This document shows positions 27,435 through 36,997 of a stretch of 64,000 nucleotides of DNA, one piece after another. The stretch's first letter is position 1. Each line of letters begins with the position of its first letter. A program made the position numbers and the translations under genes. The stretch spans positions 80,032 through 144,031 of the forward strand of contig NZ_LQOX01000131.1 of the NCBI RefSeq assembly GCF_002102175.1. Direction: 5' to 3'. A model generated the notes under the pieces. It was not told the DNA's origin. It saw only the letters and a program-made list of their open reading frames with translations, and did not search any database. Source of the stretch: Mycobacterium gastri (GTDB lineage Bacteria; Actinomycetota; Actinomycetes; Mycobacteriales; Mycobacteriaceae).

Positions 27435-27976
27435 CACCCGCGCTGAAGGAATGGAGTGCGGCCGTGCACGCGCTGCTGGACGGCCGCCAAACCGTGCTGT
27501 TGCGCAAGGGCGGCATCAGGGAGAAGCGGTTCGAGGTGGCGGCCGGAGAGTTCTTGTTGTTCCCGACGGTCGCGCACAGCCACGCGCAGCGGGTCCGGCC
27601 CGAGCACCGCGACTTGCTGGCCGAGGCGGCCGCCGACAGCACCGACGAGCGACTGGTGGTGCGGGCTGCGGCGAAAGTTGTTGCAGCACTGCAGGTTAAC
27701 CGGCCAGAGGGGCTGGACGACATTCAGGATCTGCATATCTGGACCGCCGAGTCGATCCGGGCGGACCGGCTCGACTTCCGGCCCAAGCACAAGCTGGCCG
27801 TCCTGGTGGTGTCCGCGATCCCGCTCGCCGAGCCGGTTCAGGTCACCCGCATCCCCGAATACGCCGGTTGCACCAGCTGGGTACAGCTGCCGATAGCGCC
27901 GAGCCTGGCAACGCCGGTGCATGACGACGATGCGCTAGCCGAGGTTGCCGCCCGGGTCCGCGACGCGGTTGGCTGA
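27431..27976 (+). CDS. DUF1802 family protein; its 3' end lies in a 96-bp repeat
   Basis: The 181-residue protein (GTG at 27431) starts with PALKEWSAAVHALLDGRQTVLLRKGG-like sequence and continues EFLLFPTVAHSHAQRVRPEH, the DUF1802 pattern. Its function is unknown. The last 24 codons (from 27905) are within a perfect 96-bp repeat, whose second copy at 40815 retains the same codons and stop as a fragment. In the inferred ancestor without the CRISPR module this gene overlapped the end of the convergent hydrolase gene by 42 bp. Confidence 0.8.
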   Translation: MTPALKEWSAAVHALLDGRQTVLLRKGGIREKRFEVAAGEFLLFPTVAHSHAQRVRPEHRDLLAEAAADSTDERLVVRAAAKVVAALQVNRPEGLDDIQDLHIWTAESIRADRLDFRPKHKLAVLVVSAIPLAEPVQVTRIPEYAGCTSWVQLPIAPSLATPVHDDDALAEVAARVRDAVG

Positions 27977-28000
27977 CGGGCCGACGGGTAGCAGCAGCCG
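27905..28000. repeat. Left 96-bp direct repeat flanking the CRISPR-Cas module
   Basis: These 96 bases are identical to 40815-40910. The copy holds the last 24 codons and stop of the DUF1802 gene (+) and, on the other strand, a duplicate of the last 21 codons plus stop of the hydrolase gene. Identity breaks exactly at both ends: C/G before and C/G after. Confidence 0.97.
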
Positions 28001-28020
28001 CCGGTGATCCCGCCGGCGGC
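27997..28020 (+). terminator. GC-rich hairpin spanning the left module junction
   Basis: GCCGCCGG (27997-28004) and CCGGCGGC (28013-28020) form a perfect 8-bp stem with an 8-nt loop, 20 nt after the DUF1802 stop. No T-tract follows, as is common for mycobacterial terminators. The left half of the stem straddles the end of the 96-bp repeat (28000), so this hairpin exists only when the module is present. Confidence 0.5.
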
Positions 28021-28119
28021 ACCCTCCTTGCGAAGGTTCTGAAGTTTTGCCACTACTTGTCGGACCCTCGCCGTAGCTTTGTCACACATCGCCCTGATCT
28101 AGACGACGGAGATGAGGCT

Positions 28120-30459
28120 ATGACGTTCGAAGAGTTTGTCGCGGCGGCGACTAACGGGTGTGTCCGTCCATACCCGTACCAAACAGAACTGGCGCAGTCG
28201 GGGCTACCCGATGTACTTCGCGCTCCGACTGGGTCGGGAAAGACGCTGGCAGCACTGTTGCCGTGGCTGTACCGCCGGATGGCCCATCCCGATCCGGCCG
28301 TGCGCGTAGGAACGCCCCACTGGCTGGTCGTGGTGTTGCCGCAGCGCACGCTCGTCGAACAAACTGTCGATGCAGCGCGCCGGTGGGTGGGCGCGTTGGG
28401 CGCTGCAGTCGGGGTGCATGTGTTGATGGGCGGCGAGGACCGGCGCGACCGCGAGTGGAAGAGCCACCCGGACACCGAGCGAATCTTCATCGGCACCCAA
28501 GACATGGTGTTGTCACGGCTGTTGATGCGGGGTTTCGCGGAAACCCGTGCCGCCTGGCCGATGAGCTTTGGTCTGCTACACGCCGGGACCCAGTTTGTAT
28601 TTGACGAGGTACAGCTGATGGGTCCGGGGCTGCCCACGTCGCTGCAATTGCAGGGCCTGCGGGGGGTTTTTGGCACGGCACTGCCCTGCCGGTCGATGTG
28701 GATGTCAGCGACGATCGACGTGGCGGAGCTATCCACCGTGGACTTGCGTAGACCGCTGTCCGTGGTCGACGTGACTGACGAGAGCGGCGAACTCGCCCGG
28801 CGGATGGCCGCAACCCGCACAATTCGACAACTCCACCTTGATGCCGATTCGAAACAGTACTCGGCCGCTTTGGCGGCAAGCGTGGTGGCCCTGCACCGGC
28901 CCGGTACTCGAACTCTGGTCGTTCTAAACACGGTCGAGCGCGCGATGAGCGTCCAGGCTGAGCTCATTCGCCTTGACCCGGGTGCCGACGTTGTGTTGTT
29001 GCATTCACGGTTCCGTCCGATTGACCGCGCGTCCCAGACGGCCGCGGCCCTGGCTGAACCTGGCCCACAGGGCACGATCGTTGTCGCCACTCAAGTTCTG
29101 GAGGCCGGCGTCGATGTGACCTCGGAGACCCTGATCACCGAGGTTGCACCGTGGCCGTCGATCGTGCAGCGCGCGGGCCGCTGCAACCGCGACGGCCGCG
29201 CCGCCGATGCGCGACTCGTGTGGACGGCGCCAGTCGGCGCCAGGGCACACTTGCCCTACGCGGCGGAAGATCTCGAATCCGCGGCTACGGCACTCGCGGC
29301 CCTCGAGGATCGTGCAATGACCGGCCGGGAGCTAGCAGAGCAGCAAGTCTCCACCACGCGGCCGATCCATCCCGTATTGCGCCGGCGCGACCTTCTGGAT
29401 CTGTTCGACACGGCACCCGATCTCGCTGGCAACGACATAGATGTCAGCCCATTCATCCGCGATGCTGCTGATCGAACCGTATCGGTCGCCTGGCGCGACC
29501 TCAAAACTCCTGACATGCCCACCGTCCACCGAAGCGAGCTCTGCCAGGCACCGATCGCCGACGTCCGGGACATGCTCAAGTCGGAACCACAATGTGCCCG
29601 CATCTGGGATCAGGTAGACGGCACGTGGCGGCTCCCTCGGCGCGACGATGTCCGCCCAGGGGCAGTCATCGTACTGGACGCACTGCATGGCGGTTACCTA
29701 CCCGAACGCGGTTTCGACCCAGGCAGCAGGCAGGCAGTCGAACCGGTCACTGTGCCGTCGACGACACCGGACGCGTTTGACCGCGACCCACTTTCCGTTG
29801 GGTTCGCAAACTGGATAGCTCTGGATAAACACCTCGTTGAGACCGAAGCTGTCGCACGAGAGCTGTTACCGCGCTTTGGGCCCGACGTCGACCTGACGGA
29901 TCACCAGCGCGATGCGATCATCCGCGCCGCACTGCTGCACGACCTCGGCAAGGCGCATCCGACCTTCGCCGCATCGCTGGAGAAAGCGAATCCCGAGGCG
30001 CCACCCCCGGCTTCACCAGCGCTGTGGGCCAAATCACCCGGTCATCGGCCGTTGCGGCACGATCCGCCCCACTTTCGTCATGAGCTGGCGAGCGCGCTTT
30101 GGTTGCTGGACGCATCGACCAGGCTGCTGGACGACCATCAGGAACGCGACTTGATCGTGTACCTCGTTGCCGCTCATCACGGAAAAGTCCGGGTGACGAT
30201 TCGCGGCAAGCCCGATGAGCGACCAGGGGTCACGCTGGGCGTTAAGGATGGAAGCAGCACAATCGGTTTCACGCTGAATGGTCACCAGATCCTGGCCGTC
30301 ACCCTGTCATTACAGCCGACGACACACGGGGCCGGTTCCCTGACCAGCCGGGCGCTCGCGCTACGCGATCGAGCTGATCTTGGCCCCTTCCGACTTGCGT
30401 TCTGTGAGGCGATCGTTCGAGCCGCCGACTGGCAGGCCAGCGCGAATGGAGGAATGTGA
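28120..30459 (+). CDS. cas3: CRISPR-associated helicase-nuclease Cas3 (type I-G, C-terminal HD)
   Basis: Cas3 (779 residues from the ATG at 28120, preceded by GACGGAGATGAG; a TTG 21 codons upstream is possible) unwinds and degrades target DNA after Cascade binding. The superfamily 2 helicase comes first: Walker A APTGSGKT 35-42, motif II DEVQ 162-165, motif III SAT 196-198, motif VI QRAGR 350-354. The HD nuclease is C-terminal: H607-D608 in HDLGKAH, then RHDPPHFRHELAS and AAHHGK. Helicase-then-HD order is the hallmark of types I-G (I-U). All key residues are present. It starts the cas operon and overlaps csx17 by one base. Confidence 0.93.
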   Translation: MTFEEFVAAATNGCVRPYPYQTELAQSGLPDVLRAPTGSGKTLAALLPWLYRRMAHPDPAVRVGTPHWLVVVLPQRTLVEQTVDAARRWVGALGAAVGVHVLMGGEDRRDREWKSHPDTERIFIGTQDMVLSRLLMRGFAETRAAWPMSFGLLHAGTQFVFDEVQLMGPGLPTSLQLQGLRGVFGTALPCRSMWMSATIDVAELSTVDLRRPLSVVDVTDESGELARRMAATRTIRQLHLDADSKQYSAALAASVVALHRPGTRTLVVLNTVERAMSVQAELIRLDPGADVVLLHSRFRPIDRASQTAAALAEPGPQGTIVVATQVLEAGVDVTSETLITEVAPWPSIVQRAGRCNRDGRAADARLVWTAPVGARAHLPYAAEDLESAATALAALEDRAMTGRELAEQQVSTTRPIHPVLRRRDLLDLFDTAPDLAGNDIDVSPFIRDAADRTVSVAWRDLKTPDMPTVHRSELCQAPIADVRDMLKSEPQCARIWDQVDGTWRLPRRDDVRPGAVIVLDALHGGYLPERGFDPGSRQAVEPVTVPSTTPDAFDRDPLSVGFANWIALDKHLVETEAVARELLPRFGPDVDLTDHQRDAIIRAALLHDLGKAHPTFAASLEKANPEAPPPASPALWAKSPGHRPLRHDPPHFRHELASALWLLDASTRLLDDHQERDLIVYLVAAHHGKVRVTIRGKPDERPGVTLGVKDGSSTIGFTLNGHQILAVTLSLQPTTHGAGSLTSRALALRDRADLGPFRLAFCEAIVRAADWQASANGGM

Positions 30460-32555
30460 TGGCTGAACTTGTTCTGGACGGCTGTCGGGTGACACCGCTG
30501 GCGGGGTACTTGTCCGCTCTGGGTGCGCATCGCGCCGTGCATCGCCTTCTGGATTCTGAAGCGCAAGGTCGCTGGAGCCAAGGTGTATACGTTCTTCGCT
30601 GCGGATTCGCCACAATCGATGAACTGACCGTTGCGCTGCACGCCAGATTTGAGCCGGAATCGATTGTCTCGCCGTGGAATTCCGGCTCGGGATTTGCCGC
30701 CAATGGCAAGAGCCCTGCGGCCGAGCGAATCCTGCAATGGATTCGCGAAAGTACTGACGAACGGCTTTTGCCGTTACGGCTTGCCGTGGCCGGGGCTGAC
30801 CGAGTCGTCAGCGACGGGCTCCGGCTGGGTATCACGGACCTGTGGGACAAGAAGCGGAAACCGGAGGTGTTGCGACTTTCCCGAAACGAACTTCCCGACG
30901 CGGCGGTCGCGTGGCTGGACGCCGCGATCGCGCTGGGACAAGATGACGACCCGTCGTACTCCCGACTGCTCGGCACCGGCGGCAACCTGGGTCGTCAAGA
31001 CCTTTCGGCGACATACCTTCAACAGGCTCGGACCGTACTTGAGCACCGTGACAGCGTGGCATGGCTGGCTTCTGCGCTCGACGGGCGCCCTCGTGCCCCG
31101 CTGCCAAAGGACTCGCCCGGTCAGTTCGACGCAGGCGGCGTCGGCGCGTCTGACGAGCCCAACTCGGTTGGTAATCCTTGGACATTTCTGTTTGTCATAG
31201 AGGGCACGCTACTGTTCGCCACCGCCGTTGTACGCCGGCACGGTGCCGCCTACTCTGGAGCGGCGTTGCCGTTCCAGGTGCCGGGTTCGACGGCGGGCTT
31301 CGCGTCGTCGGCATCAGGAGAGCATCCCCTTGCGGAACTATGGGCACCGGAATGGCCCGAACCCTTGTGCATCCCAGAAGCGGCGCATCTGCTCGGCGAA
31401 GGTCGCGCGGATTGGAACTCTCATGCTGCGCGGTCGGGCCTCGACATGGCGCGTGCAGCAGCCACTTTCGCTGTCGATCGAGGTATCGGAGCATTTCAGC
31501 GACACGTTTTCGTCGACCGGCTCGGCCAGAGCCCGATCGCGGTGCCAGCCGGACGCATTGACGTAGGCGTCCGCGGTGGGGTCGATCTGCTGGCTCCTCT
31601 GGACCGCTGGCGTGAGGCGCTTCGCCGGACCGACCCCCCCTCGCACATCGCGGCGCGGCTGCGTGCCCTCGACCAGGCGATCTTTGACCATGCTTGCACC
31701 GGTCAGGATGTCGCGCTCGTGGAAGTATTTGCCGCGCTTGGTAGATGTCGATCCGCGGCATCTCGATCGGGAAAAGTTCGCGACGCTAAATTGCCGGTGT
31801 TGAGTTTCCCGCACGGCGCCAAGCTGCTCGATCAGCTTCGGGATGTGATTCACCATGATCGTGAATTACGAATCGCACTGGCGCTCACAACGTCCCGTGA
31901 CGGTGCAAGCACATTCGGCACGTGGTTGACAGATCCGCTTCTTGCCGGCGGCTTGGTTGCAGGACTCGCCGACATCGCGCGGCGCCGAAGCTTTCCGCTC
32001 GCGACTGACGAGGTGCGCACAGACCGCACGCCGTCGGTGCGCGGTGCGCGCATCGCGTTCGAGCGCGGCATGAGCCTGCGTTCGGGCGATATTCAGGCAT
32101 TCGTTGAGGGCGCTATCGATGACGAGCGGACGGCAGCATTGACTCTTGGCCTGTCGTGCGTTGACTGGCGGTATACGGGCGGTGAGAACCTGCCCGGGAC
32201 GACATCAGCGTCTGCCCCTGCCCTTGACTTGGTCCTGCTGTTCACTGGCGCGGCACCCCTCGACTATGTGAACACAGACGGCGAATCGCGATCGCTTATC
32301 GTCCGGCCAGGCCATGACTGGCCATCACGCTTGATCGCCGGACAGGTGGGGGCCGTCCTGCAGGACTCGTCACGCAGGCTGCGCATTGCCGGTGTGCGGC
32401 ACGTCGTGAGCGTGCGCGGCAGCGCCTTCGACGGCAGGCGGTTTGCGGCCGCGCTGCTGCTCACCATCAAGACATCCGATCGACGTGCGGCCCTGAGCCG
32501 CGTAGCCGTAGTCGGATCCCACCAAACCGAGTTAGTACAGGAGGTAATAACATGA
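30459..32555 (+). CDS. csx17: Type I-G Cascade large subunit Csx17 (Cas8g)
   Basis: The 698-residue protein has the Csx17 N-terminus ELVLDGCRVTPLAGYLSALG, whose GCxxxPLAxYLxALG pattern defines the family, and is assigned as the large (Cas8-like) subunit of type I-G effector complexes, which recognises the PAM. No membrane or catalytic motif is seen. The start is the ATG at 30459, with GGAGGA about 7 nt upstream, overlapping the cas3 stop as TGATG. A GTG one codon earlier is possible. It overlaps csb1 by ATGA. Confidence 0.88.
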   Translation: MAELVLDGCRVTPLAGYLSALGAHRAVHRLLDSEAQGRWSQGVYVLRCGFATIDELTVALHARFEPESIVSPWNSGSGFAANGKSPAAERILQWIRESTDERLLPLRLAVAGADRVVSDGLRLGITDLWDKKRKPEVLRLSRNELPDAAVAWLDAAIALGQDDDPSYSRLLGTGGNLGRQDLSATYLQQARTVLEHRDSVAWLASALDGRPRAPLPKDSPGQFDAGGVGASDEPNSVGNPWTFLFVIEGTLLFATAVVRRHGAAYSGAALPFQVPGSTAGFASSASGEHPLAELWAPEWPEPLCIPEAAHLLGEGRADWNSHAARSGLDMARAAATFAVDRGIGAFQRHVFVDRLGQSPIAVPAGRIDVGVRGGVDLLAPLDRWREALRRTDPPSHIAARLRALDQAIFDHACTGQDVALVEVFAALGRCRSAASRSGKVRDAKLPVLSFPHGAKLLDQLRDVIHHDRELRIALALTTSRDGASTFGTWLTDPLLAGGLVAGLADIARRRSFPLATDEVRTDRTPSVRGARIAFERGMSLRSGDIQAFVEGAIDDERTAALTLGLSCVDWRYTGGENLPGTTSASAPALDLVLLFTGAAPLDYVNTDGESRSLIVRPGHDWPSRLIAGQVGAVLQDSSRRLRIAGVRHVVSVRGSAFDGRRFAAALLLTIKTSDRRAALSRVAVVGSHQTELVQEVIT

Positions 32556-33511
32556 GCGGGCGCTACATCTATGATGCCGAACTCACGCCCATATCCGGAA
32601 GCACGTTTCAGCCCACCGGGTTTCCTGATATTGGCGCGGCTACCTTCACCAGATACGAGGGTGGCCACGAAGTCGATGCGCTTCTGGTCGAATCGGTGCA
32701 ATCGATGGCGAACAGGCTTGAGGCGACCGCCTGGAACCACGCGGAGAACCGTCCGGTCGATGCGGTGGCCGGAATGCCGTGGGTCCGCGTGGTTCGAGCG
32801 AAGACCGGCGAATTCCTTACTTCGAGCCGGCTCGAAGCGCATCGATTGGCATCACCATTCGTACATACGTCAATCTTGGACGGTCAATCCATGTTCGACG
32901 TCATCGGCAATCGTCTGGGCCTCAAGGCCGATACGCCGCTTGACTATCGCGCAATGGCCGCGGCGGTCGCACAATTAGATCCGTTCTGCCTGATGCACGG
33001 CGTGTTCTTCTCACACAAGAATTGGCTTGGTCAGCCAAAATTCATGCGCGCGATCTCCGGTGTGATCGAAGCCCATGACGTACAACGCGCCGTTAGCGGC
33101 GGTCGCAAATCCGACCGTGTCCGCCATCAGCTTGACAAAGATGGCGAGGGTGGAACCGCGGAGGGGTACGGGTCTGTGCCGTTCTCCAGGACGGAATGGA
33201 CAGCAAAGCGAATCATTGGTTCGTTCGTCATCGACATCGAGCTGCTCCGATCCTATGGGTTGCCCCCGTCAGCTACTGCGGCCTTGGAAACCTTGGCGCT
33301 CTGGGAGATTCGCAATCTACTCGAAGGCGGTCTGAGGCTGCGTACAGCATGCGATCTTGAGTTGGTGTCGCCGGTCACTGCCCGCCGCGGACCCGAGTTG
33401 CCGGCAGCCGACGAGCTTACAGGCGCTCTGCGAGATCTCCTGGCCAAGTCGGACGGGGCGTTCGGTGACGGTGACGCGATTACCGTCTTATGGTCGGGGA
33501 AGAAGGGCTGA
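32552..33511 (+). CDS. csb1: Type I-G Cascade backbone RAMP protein Csb1 (Cas7)
   Basis: Csb1 (319 residues, GSU0053 family) forms the helical backbone along the crRNA spacer. Evidence is its place in the operon and family-type segments such as GSTFQPTGFPDIGAATF near the N-terminus, LMHGVFFSHKNW in the middle and NLLEGGLRLRTACDLEL near the C-terminus. A strong Shine-Dalgarno (AGGAGGT) precedes the ATG at 32552, suggesting high translation, as expected for a multi-copy subunit. Confidence 0.88.
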   Translation: MSGRYIYDAELTPISGSTFQPTGFPDIGAATFTRYEGGHEVDALLVESVQSMANRLEATAWNHAENRPVDAVAGMPWVRVVRAKTGEFLTSSRLEAHRLASPFVHTSILDGQSMFDVIGNRLGLKADTPLDYRAMAAAVAQLDPFCLMHGVFFSHKNWLGQPKFMRAISGVIEAHDVQRAVSGGRKSDRVRHQLDKDGEGGTAEGYGSVPFSRTEWTAKRIIGSFVIDIELLRSYGLPPSATAALETLALWEIRNLLEGGLRLRTACDLELVSPVTARRGPELPAADELTGALRDLLAKSDGAFGDGDAITVLWSGKKG

Positions 33512-33513
33512 CC

Positions 33514-34899
33514 ATGCCGACCACCTTGGTACTGAGCTTCCCGCTTGGGCGGTACCATGCGACGCCCTGGGATCGGCATGTGAACGAGGGCGCGGTGGAA
33601 ATACCACCGTCGCCGTGGCGATTACTGCGGATGCTATATGCCGTCTGGCAGACTCGCTGCCCCGAGATACCAGAGTCCGTTGTGCACCAGCTGCTTTCCG
33701 AGCTTGCCACACCACCCACGTTTTATGTGCCGGGCCATAACATTTCGCACAGCAGGCACTACTATCCGGATGCCAGGGATGGGACGGACCGTACGCTCGA
33801 CGCGTTTGCGGTGTTTGGCACGGAGGATCAACTGGCCGCTCAGTGGCCAATCGAACTTGAGGTCGACCAGCAGAATGCGTTGTGCCGCATAGCGAAGTCG
33901 ATCCCTTACTTCGGCCGTGCGGATAGCATCTGCACTGGTGCGGTCGAAATGGATTGGGAGCCTGGGAGACACGCAGTCTGGAAGCCGTTGGACGTCGCTG
34001 AGCGCGTAAACGACTATCAAGACGCCACGTCGGTTCTCGTGCCGGAGATACCTTTGGTTGTAGACACTCTTCTTGCACGTCCTGCCGAGATGCGTCGTCG
34101 CGGCTTGAGGTTTCCGGTGGGCTCGCGGCTTGTTGCGTACGGTCTTGAGCAACCTACTGAGGTCGAGCGAACTGTTGCCGGACGTTGGCGGGCTCCGACG
34201 GTAACCGCGGTCAGATTTGATGTCCTGCATGCCGCTCTCCCGCCGGACACCGACGCTGTCATCTATACCGACCTGCTGCGTCAGGCAGCGATCAAGCAGC
34301 TCGGTGAGAATAGAGAAGGCACCATGCTCGGCGGAAAGACCTCGGATAACACCCCGATGCAAGGCGGGTTACACGCGCACTACCTGCCGCTTTTTCGCGA
34401 CCGACGCTTGACCGCGCTGGTGGTCTGGGTGCCCGGCATGATTCCGGAAAAGGAGCTGAGTGCCTTGTGTGACATTCGGGCTCTCTACGACTACAAACGT
34501 CGCGTCCAGGTTCGAGTTTCCGGTGTGGGGAGGGTTGAGCAGACGGCCCCGGAGTTCATCGGGCCGGCCAGAACATGGTGTGCGGTTACGCCTTTCACGC
34601 CCGCACGGTACCCCAAGAAGAACCGCGACGATTGGCGTGAATTTGTGGTGCACGAGGTTCAGCGCGAACTGGAGCTGCGCGGTCACGAGCGAGCTGACGA
34701 GGTCCAGTTCGTCGGCGGACCGTGGACGGCGTTCGTCAGACACCGCCCCAGCGCGCGTATGCGGGGGGACAAACGGCAGGGTCAGGCGCACCTCCCAGCT
34801 GAGTTCCTCCGGCTCCGCTTCGCACACCCGACGCGGGGACCGCTCGCATTGGGTTGGCTGAGCCACTTCGGTCTCGGCCTATTTCTGCCCGAGGGCTGA
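33514..34899 (+). CDS. csb2: Type I-G Cas5-Cas6 fusion protein Csb2
   Basis: Csb2 (461 residues from the ATG at 33514; GSU0054 family) combines a Cas5-like cap of the crRNA 5' handle with a Cas6-like RNA-processing part. The N-terminus LVLSFPLGRYHATPWDRHVNEG-type sequence and the WPPSPWRLLR-like IPPSPWRLLRML are family markers. A glycine-rich RAMP loop (GPLALGWLSHFGLGLF) ends the protein. It probably cleaves the hairpin in the repeat transcript. GGAAGAAGGG precedes this start, so I prefer it over the ATG at 33490 that overlaps csb1. Confidence 0.87.
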   Translation: MPTTLVLSFPLGRYHATPWDRHVNEGAVEIPPSPWRLLRMLYAVWQTRCPEIPESVVHQLLSELATPPTFYVPGHNISHSRHYYPDARDGTDRTLDAFAVFGTEDQLAAQWPIELEVDQQNALCRIAKSIPYFGRADSICTGAVEMDWEPGRHAVWKPLDVAERVNDYQDATSVLVPEIPLVVDTLLARPAEMRRRGLRFPVGSRLVAYGLEQPTEVERTVAGRWRAPTVTAVRFDVLHAALPPDTDAVIYTDLLRQAAIKQLGENREGTMLGGKTSDNTPMQGGLHAHYLPLFRDRRLTALVVWVPGMIPEKELSALCDIRALYDYKRRVQVRVSGVGRVEQTAPEFIGPARTWCAVTPFTPARYPKKNRDDWREFVVHEVQRELELRGHERADEVQFVGGPWTAFVRHRPSARMRGDKRQGQAHLPAEFLRLRFAHPTRGPLALGWLSHFGLGLFLPEG

Positions 34900-34902
34900 A
34901 CG

Positions 34903-36543
34903 ATGGACGAAGACCTGTTGCCTGCGCGGATGATCAACGAATTCGTGTACTGCCCCAGGCTCTTCTATCTCGAATGGGTCGAGGGGAGATTCGCCGACAG
35001 CGACGACACCCGGGTCGGCCAGCAGGTGCACCGGCGTGTTGACACTGAGACTGGCGCCGCCCCGTTGCCTGAGGAGGGCGAGTTGACTGCGGCGCGATCT
35101 GTGACGCTCAGTTCGGAGGAACTCGGTGTTATCGCCAAGATCGACGTGATCGAGGGTATCGATGGCAGCGTGGTCCCGATCGACTACAAGAAGGGCGAGC
35201 CGCAGGCAGACGGCACACCGTGGCCGAGTGACGAAGTGCAGGCATGCATCCAGGGAATGGTCTTGCGCGACAACGGGTATCGTAGCGATCGCGCCGAACT
35301 CTATTATGCGACGCCGCGACGCCGTGTGAGCGTCGAGCTGACCCCCGAACGGCTTGCACGAGTCACCGACGTCGTTGCGGCTGCACGAAAGGTCGCACAG
35401 CAGTCTTCAGCGCCGTTGCCGCTGGTCAACAGCCCAAAGTGCACGCGGTGTTCGCTGGTGGGCTTGTGCCTGCCTGACGAGACGAATGCGCTACTCGCCC
35501 GTCAGGAACAACAACCGCGCCGGCTGGTACCACGAGATCCCGACCAGCGACCGGTGTACGTCACGGAACCGGGCTCCTTTGTCGGCGTTCGTAGCGCACG
35601 GCTCGAGGTCGCACGCGACAAGGAAAAGATTGCCTCGTTTCGGCTCATCGATGTCCAGCAGTTGGTGGTGTTCGGTCGGGTCCAAATCAGCACCCAGGCC
35701 CTTCACGAATGCTTCGCCCGCGATATCCCAGTGCTGTGGATGAGCACGGGCGGCTGGTTGCAGGGGTTTGCAGTGGGCCAGATTTCCAGATACGTCGAGG
35801 TCCGGCGCCGACAAACCGCCGCGCATGCGCAGGGCGGAAACGGCTTGGCGCAGCGCATGATTGCTGGCAAGATCGCGAATTGCCGTACGCTGCTGCGCCG
35901 CAATGCCCGTGCCGATGTCGCAGCCACGGTGGCGGCACTCAAACAGCTTTCTGCCAGCGCGCGCGAATGTGACGACTTCGCAAGCCTTCTCGGCATTGAG
36001 GGAACGGCCGCCCGGCTCTATTTTTCCGAGTTTGCCAAGATGTTATCGAATGCTTGTGGCGAGTTCGCAGCCCAGTTCTCGGCGCTCGGGCGAAACCGCC
36101 GGCCGCCGCCCGATCCCCTCAATGCGCTGCTGTCATTTTGCTACTCGATGCTGACCAAGGACCTGGTCGCCGTCATCGTAGGTGTCGGTCTGGATCCATA
36201 CCTCGGCGTGTTCCATCGATCCAGATATGGACGGCCTGCGCTTGCACTCGATCTCGCTGAGGAATTTCGACCCCTGATCGCCGACTCGGTTGTCGTTGGC
36301 GTACTGAACAACGGCGAGATAGGACCGCGTGACTTCATCAGACGGGCGGGCGCCGTTGCGCTGACCAGCCAGGGAAGAAAGACGGTGCTGAAAGCGTATG
36401 AGCGTCGCCTTGAGACGAAAATCAGACATCCGGTATTCGGTTATCAGATCAGCTATAGACGAGTGCTCGATGTCCAAGCGCGGCTCTTGGCGGCGGTGCT
36501 TGTCGGTGAGCTTCCTGAGTATGTGCCCATGGTGACGAGATGA
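34903..36543 (+). CDS. cas4-cas1: Cas4-Cas1 fusion protein (spacer acquisition)
   Basis: The 546-residue protein fuses Cas4 (about 1-195) to Cas1 (about 210-546), an arrangement typical of type I-G. The Cas4 iron-sulfur cysteines are C17 (VYCPR), C180, C183 and C189 (CTRC..GLC), and the RecB-like nuclease has PIDYKKG. In Cas1 the metal-binding residues are E366 (GIEGTAARLY), H438 (GVFHRSRYG) and the acidic patch D450/E453/E454 (DLAEEFRP). Cas4 selects and trims prespacers with the right PAM; Cas1 with Cas2 inserts them at the leader end. All catalytic residues are present. Confidence 0.93.
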   Translation: MDEDLLPARMINEFVYCPRLFYLEWVEGRFADSDDTRVGQQVHRRVDTETGAAPLPEEGELTAARSVTLSSEELGVIAKIDVIEGIDGSVVPIDYKKGEPQADGTPWPSDEVQACIQGMVLRDNGYRSDRAELYYATPRRRVSVELTPERLARVTDVVAAARKVAQQSSAPLPLVNSPKCTRCSLVGLCLPDETNALLARQEQQPRRLVPRDPDQRPVYVTEPGSFVGVRSARLEVARDKEKIASFRLIDVQQLVVFGRVQISTQALHECFARDIPVLWMSTGGWLQGFAVGQISRYVEVRRRQTAAHAQGGNGLAQRMIAGKIANCRTLLRRNARADVAATVAALKQLSASARECDDFASLLGIEGTAARLYFSEFAKMLSNACGEFAAQFSALGRNRRPPPDPLNALLSFCYSMLTKDLVAVIVGVGLDPYLGVFHRSRYGRPALALDLAEEFRPLIADSVVVGVLNNGEIGPRDFIRRAGAVALTSQGRKTVLKAYERRLETKIRHPVFGYQISYRRVLDVQARLLAAVLVGELPEYVPMVTR

Positions 36544-36827
36544 CACGGCGTCGCTACTTGATGGCATATGACATCGCCGATCCTAAGCGGCTACGCCGTG
36601 TGTGCACACTGATGGAGGACCACGGTGAGCGACTGCAATATTCGGTGTTCCTGTGCGACCTCAGTGTCGCCGAATTAGCGGAACTCGAAGCAGCCGTTAC
36701 TGCGGCGATGCATTTGGTTGAGGATAATGTCGTCCGGATCGATCTCGGTCCAACATACGCAGCCGCGGCGATACGCCAGATCGGCCGTGGCCGCTGCATC
36801 CCCGCAGACGGGCCGCAGATCGTATGA
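36540..36827 (+). CDS. cas2: CRISPR-associated protein Cas2
   Basis: Cas2 (95 residues) is the dimeric core of the integration complex with Cas1. The ferredoxin-like fold begins MTRRRYLMAYDIADPKRLRR with the conserved aspartate at D11, and YSVFLCDLS follows at about 39-47. It overlaps cas4-cas1 by ATGA and ends 170 bp before the first repeat. Confidence 0.93.
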   Translation: MTRRRYLMAYDIADPKRLRRVCTLMEDHGERLQYSVFLCDLSVAELAELEAAVTAAMHLVEDNVVRIDLGPTYAAAAIRQIGRGRCIPADGPQIV

Positions 36828-36997
36828 ACTGCGAGGGGTCATATGACAGGTGGGATCCTTGGAGGCGCTCGTTCGCAGGTAGGAGGCGTTACGGTGAACG
36901 CTACACATCATTGGCAAGCGGATAGCAGCTCCTTGAAACTTGACTGCTCGCGGTGCCGTGTATCATGCCAGGTCAAGGGGCTCAGATTAACCGAGCC
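36828..36997 (+). promoter_or_regulatory. CRISPR leader
   Basis: The 170 bp between the cas2 stop and the first repeat carry no credible gene. The small frame from 36843 simply reads into the repeats. Position next to cas2 and the decay of repeats at the far end both identify this as the leader, where transcription starts and new spacers are inserted. Confidence 0.8.
36940..36966 (+). promoter_or_regulatory. Candidate array promoter in the leader
   Basis: TTGACT (36940-36945) and TATCAT (36961-36966) resemble -35 and -10 elements with a 15-bp spacer, slightly short. A start about seven bases downstream would begin the pre-crRNA about 25 nt before the first repeat. Confidence 0.45.
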
